Below, in pieces: positions 62,005 through 64,000 of a DNA stretch of 64,000 bases. Under the pieces are notes generated by a model. That model was given only the letters and a program-made list of their open reading frames with translations. It was not told the origin of the DNA and searched no databases. Every line of letters begins with the position of its first letter. The first letter of the stretch is position 1. The DNA comes from Acidisarcina polymorpha. Lineage in GTDB: Bacteria; Acidobacteriota; Terriglobia; Terriglobales; Acidobacteriaceae. The position numbers were made by a program, and so were the translations under genes. The DNA lies in contig NZ_CP030840.1 of assembly GCF_003330725.1 (NCBI RefSeq), positions 3,162,001 to 3,226,000 on the forward strand, in the 5' to 3' direction.

Positions 62005-62805
62005 TTAGTTGGTTGTCGGCATCATGCCGCCATCTACGCGTAAGTTGGCACCTGTGATGAAGTCGGCCAGCGGACTTGATAAAAAAGCCACCATGTTCGC
62101 AATGTCCATCGGCGAGCCGATCCTGCCGGCAGGCAAACGGGTTTGCTGCACATAGAACTGCTCGAACATGTCGAAGTTGTACTCCTGTCCCTGCGAGGTC
62201 ATCATCTCCCGCGCCCCAGCTTCCATCCCCGGTGTTCGGATGGGCCCCGGGCTCACTGTGTTTGCAGTCACGCCGGTCCCGCCGAGTTCTTTTGCCAAAG
62301 AAACCGCTTGGGCGATGTTGGCAGCCTTCGTTGTGCCGTAATTAGCCACAGGGGGACCCGGCATCGGGCCAAGGAAGCTGCCCAGCATCACGACCCGACC
62401 CCACTTACGCTCCACCATCGAGGGAACAAGTTGCGTGACCAGCCGTACGACCGAGCCCACGTTCGCGTTGTACAGATCAAGCCACTCAGCTGCAGTCGAT
62501 AGCAGCCATGGCTTCATCGGAAATGTCCCTGCGTTGTTGATGAGGATGTCGATACCGCCAAAGGCCGACAAGGAGACCTTCACGACCTCGGCCGTCTCCT
62601 CATCGCTTCCAAGATCGCCGATGGCTGCCATGGCCGCTCCTCCACTCGCAGTGATTTCCTGCACTACGCGATCCGCTTCCGCCTTTCGCCTGCCATGAAC
62701 AACAACCTGCACACCTTCCCCTGCAAGAGTCTTCGCGATCTGTTCCCCAATTCCACTTGTGCTCCCGGTGACCAAAGCACGCTTCCCGTTCAGTTCTAGA
62801 TCCAT
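62005..62805 (-). CDS. Classical SDR oxidoreductase (copy 2)
   Basis: 266 residues, same length as copy 1 at 10631 and differing by scattered substitutions. ATG 62805 is preferred by comparison with copy 1; the frame is open far upstream but overlaps the TetR gene on the other strand. Motifs: GSTSGIGEQIAK, NNAGT, YGTTK (with NYGTTKAAN around the catalytic Tyr) and LRVDGGMMPTTN. Divergent from TetR at 62888 across an 82-base promoter with a palindrome. Substrate unknown. Confidence 0.92.
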   Translation of the reverse strand: MDLELNGKRALVTGSTSGIGEQIAKTLAGEGVQVVVHGRRKAEADRVVQEITASGGAAMAAIGDLGSDEETAEVVKVSLSAFGGIDILINNAGTFPMKPWLLSTAAEWLDLYNANVGSVVRLVTQLVPSMVERKWGRVVMLGSFLGPMPGPPVANYGTTKAANIAQAVSLAKELGGTGVTANTVSPGPIRTPGMEAGAREMMTSQGQEYNFDMFEQFYVQQTRLPAGRIGSPMDIANMVAFLSSPLADFITGANLRVDGGMMPTTN

Positions 62806-62871
62806 CACTGCCTCCATTCCGTAATGAGCACTATGGAAAGTATGCTTGGGTTGCGGAGTCTGGTCAAGGGA

Positions 62872-62893
62872 TTCCATAATAGTTGCTATGGAA
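62872..62893. promoter_or_regulatory. TetR-type operator between SDR copy 2 and TetR
   Basis: TTCCATA - eight bases - TATGGAA is a perfect inverted repeat that overlaps the TetR start codon. An extra TATGGAA lies at 62832-62838. In the equivalent promoter of copy 1 (about 11508-11520) one arm is altered to TTTCATA and the TetR gene is absent. Confidence 0.65.
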
Positions 62894-63517
62894 ACACTCG
62901 ATCCTCCCGCAGCGAAACGTCTAGGTCGACCGCTCTCGTTTGATCGTGACAAGGCGCTGCATGCGGCCTTGTTGCAGTTCTGGCGGACAGGGTATGAGAC
63001 CACAAGCGTCGCTGAGCTCACCCACGTCATGGGCATTACCGCGCCGAGCCTGTACACCGCCTTCGGAGACAAGGAATCTCTCTTCCTCGAATGCCTGGAA
63101 AAATATGCGAACCCAGGACCGAAGACAACTCCCGAGCTGATTGCGGAGGCTCGCTCCGCTCGGCAGGCTGCGCAGCAGCTTCTTGAGCTTTCCGCGCGCT
63201 GGTTCACTCAACGGGACGCCCCTGCCGGGTGTCTGGTCGCAAGCGGTGCGTCCAGCGGGTCGGTCAATTCACAGCGCGTTCGAGCAGCCCTGAAGAATAT
63301 CCGCGACGCCAATCGCAAGGCTCTTCAAAAAAGGGCAGAACGGGACATCCGCGAGGGGCGCCTGCCCAGAACGGCAAACGCGCAGGCCCTCGCCTCCATG
63401 ACGATGGCTATCGTTCAAGGCATGTCGACGTTGGCAAGGGACGGGGTTGGTCAAAAGGCTTTAATGGACTTGGCGCGAACTGCAATGAATGCGTGGCCAA
63501 CGGATGAGTCCTCATAA
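62888..63517 (+). CDS. TetR-family transcriptional regulator
   Basis: 209 residues from ATG 62888 by alignment with relatives (the frame is open from 62846). AKRLGRPLSFDRDKALHAAL, GYETTSVAELTHVMGITAPS and LYTAFGDKESLFLECLEKYA make the helix-turn-helix; AGCLVASGASSGSVNSQRVR lies in the sensor part. No ribosome site precedes this ATG, so it may be leaderless or start upstream. Divergent from SDR copy 2 and likely its repressor. Confidence 0.92.
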   Translation: METLDPPAAKRLGRPLSFDRDKALHAALLQFWRTGYETTSVAELTHVMGITAPSLYTAFGDKESLFLECLEKYANPGPKTTPELIAEARSARQAAQQLLELSARWFTQRDAPAGCLVASGASSGSVNSQRVRAALKNIRDANRKALQKRAERDIREGRLPRTANAQALASMTMAIVQGMSTLARDGVGQKALMDLARTAMNAWPTDESS

Positions 63518-63638
63518 ACGGCATTCGGTCTAAGTTTCGTTGGGATCATATGGGTGCCTGGTGGGTCCCGGACTCCTCGGAGAGCCCAATTGACGAGGTC
63601 AGATTCTTACCGAAAAATAGTGTTGAAGGAATCTACGT

Positions 63639-64000
63639 ATGCGGGGAGGAGGACATCACAACGAGAACGCAGCGGCGTTTGACGCGGAAGCCTATCTTGC
63701 CAGTGTTGGTATTGGCCGTCGAGTCGTTCAACTCAAGAGGAAGCGGGTCTTTTTTTCGCAGGGGGATCCGGCAGATGCTGTGTTCTATATTCGGAAGGGT
63801 TCCGCGAAGCTGACGGTTGTTTCGAAGGCCGGTAAAGAAGCAACGATTACGCTGTTGAATGCTGGCGACTTCGTTGGGGAAGAGGCCATCACGGCAGTGC
63901 TCGGTCGTCGTCTTGCGACTGCAACGGCAACCACCAACTGTATCGCTCTACGGATTCAGCGTGACGAAATGATCCGCGTTATGCATGAGCAGCACGATTT
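63639..64000 (+). CDS. Crp/Fnr-family regulator (partial, runs off the window)
   Basis: The ATG at 63639 (GAAGGA upstream) starts MRGGGHHNENAAAFDAEAYL. A cyclic-nucleotide-binding domain follows: KRVFFSQGDPADAVFYIRKG, AKLTVVSKAGKEATITLLNA, GDFVGEEAITAVLGRRLATA and IALRIQRDEMIRVMHEQHDF. The window stops at residue 120, before the winged helix. Its FVGEE replaces the FGE phosphate-binding motif, so cAMP binding is uncertain. Regulates unknown targets. Confidence 0.9.
   Translation, partial: MRGGGHHNENAAAFDAEAYLASVGIGRRVVQLKRKRVFFSQGDPADAVFYIRKGSAKLTVVSKAGKEATITLLNAGDFVGEEAITAVLGRRLATATATTNCIALRIQRDEMIRVMHEQHD

Noticed and set aside
62806-63207. Upstream extension of SDR copy 2
   Set aside because: It overlaps the TetR gene on the opposite strand, and copy 1 supports the start at 62805.
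1-64000. Possible CRISPR array, tRNA or rRNA genes, prophage
   Set aside because: No regular direct repeats with spacers, no cloverleaf or rRNA sequence and no phage structural genes were recognised by eye.

Overview
The window looks like a chromosomal accessory region of a soil Acidobacteriota (Terriglobales / Acidobacteriaceae type). The main pointers are a 1.2 kb-codon Oar-like TonB-dependent receptor with an N-terminal carboxypeptidase-regulatory-like domain, secreted GH76 and GH31 glycosidases, a secreted small protein with an 'NLPSAPS' segment that I associate with acidobacteria, DUF4331 and DUF2141 proteins, and many one-component regulators. No rRNA, tRNA, CRISPR array or phage structural gene was seen. 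The assignment to phylum is inference from gene content.

Layout. 1-9.6 kb: a carbohydrate-uptake locus on the + strand (TonB receptor, GH76 mannanase with two ricin-type lectin modules, a truncated LacI regulator, a GH31 glucosidase). 9.6-20.5 kb: small redox and membrane genes mixed with broken genes (AraC, LysR, PfpI, SDR and zinc-ribbon remnants), a MarR/DoxX membrane-protein group, an ABM/SnoaL chimera, and a DUF2141/SDR/hypothetical group. 20.7-25 kb: a LytS-type histidine kinase and LytTR regulator followed by two overlapping membrane-protein genes. 25-31 kb: an XRE-cupin regulator beside a GNAT gene with shared palindromic sites, two alpha/beta hydrolases, AraC. 31-35.6 kb: a - strand group NiCoT transporter / TPR / DUF4331 / Tat-exported hydrolase. 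35.9-38.3 kb: Cys-rich mini-protein, Asp-nucleophile hydrolase, isocitrate-lyase-like enzyme (frameshifted), Ogt. 38.5-46.3 kb: NQO/HxlR pair, gene remnants, aromatic amino acid decarboxylase, GNAT-rhodanese and FtrA. 46.5-54.6 kb: phosphoesterase, DoxX/MarR, SGNH hydrolase, a membrane/thioredoxin-like/CPBP run, ADH/TetR pair. 55.3-59.2 kb: two IS91-like elements (tyrosine recombinase plus HUH transposase) head to head, one decayed and one intact. 59.4-64 kb: TetR/quinone oxidoreductase, VOC protein, SDR/TetR pair and a Crp/Fnr gene cut by the window end.

Two themes run through it. First, regulator-enzyme pairs with readable palindromic sites between or beside them (MarR 13.2 kb, XRE 26.5-27.6 kb, HxlR 39.3 kb, TetR 53.9, 61.1 and 62.9 kb). 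Second, duplication with decay: at least seven gene families occur here as one good copy plus a truncated, frameshifted or fused copy (SDR, zinc ribbon, ABM, Ogt, Asp-nucleophile hydrolase, AraC, ADH, IS91-like element). About a dozen genes carry single-base frameshifts, several at homopolymers, so sequencing error must be excluded before all are called pseudogenes.
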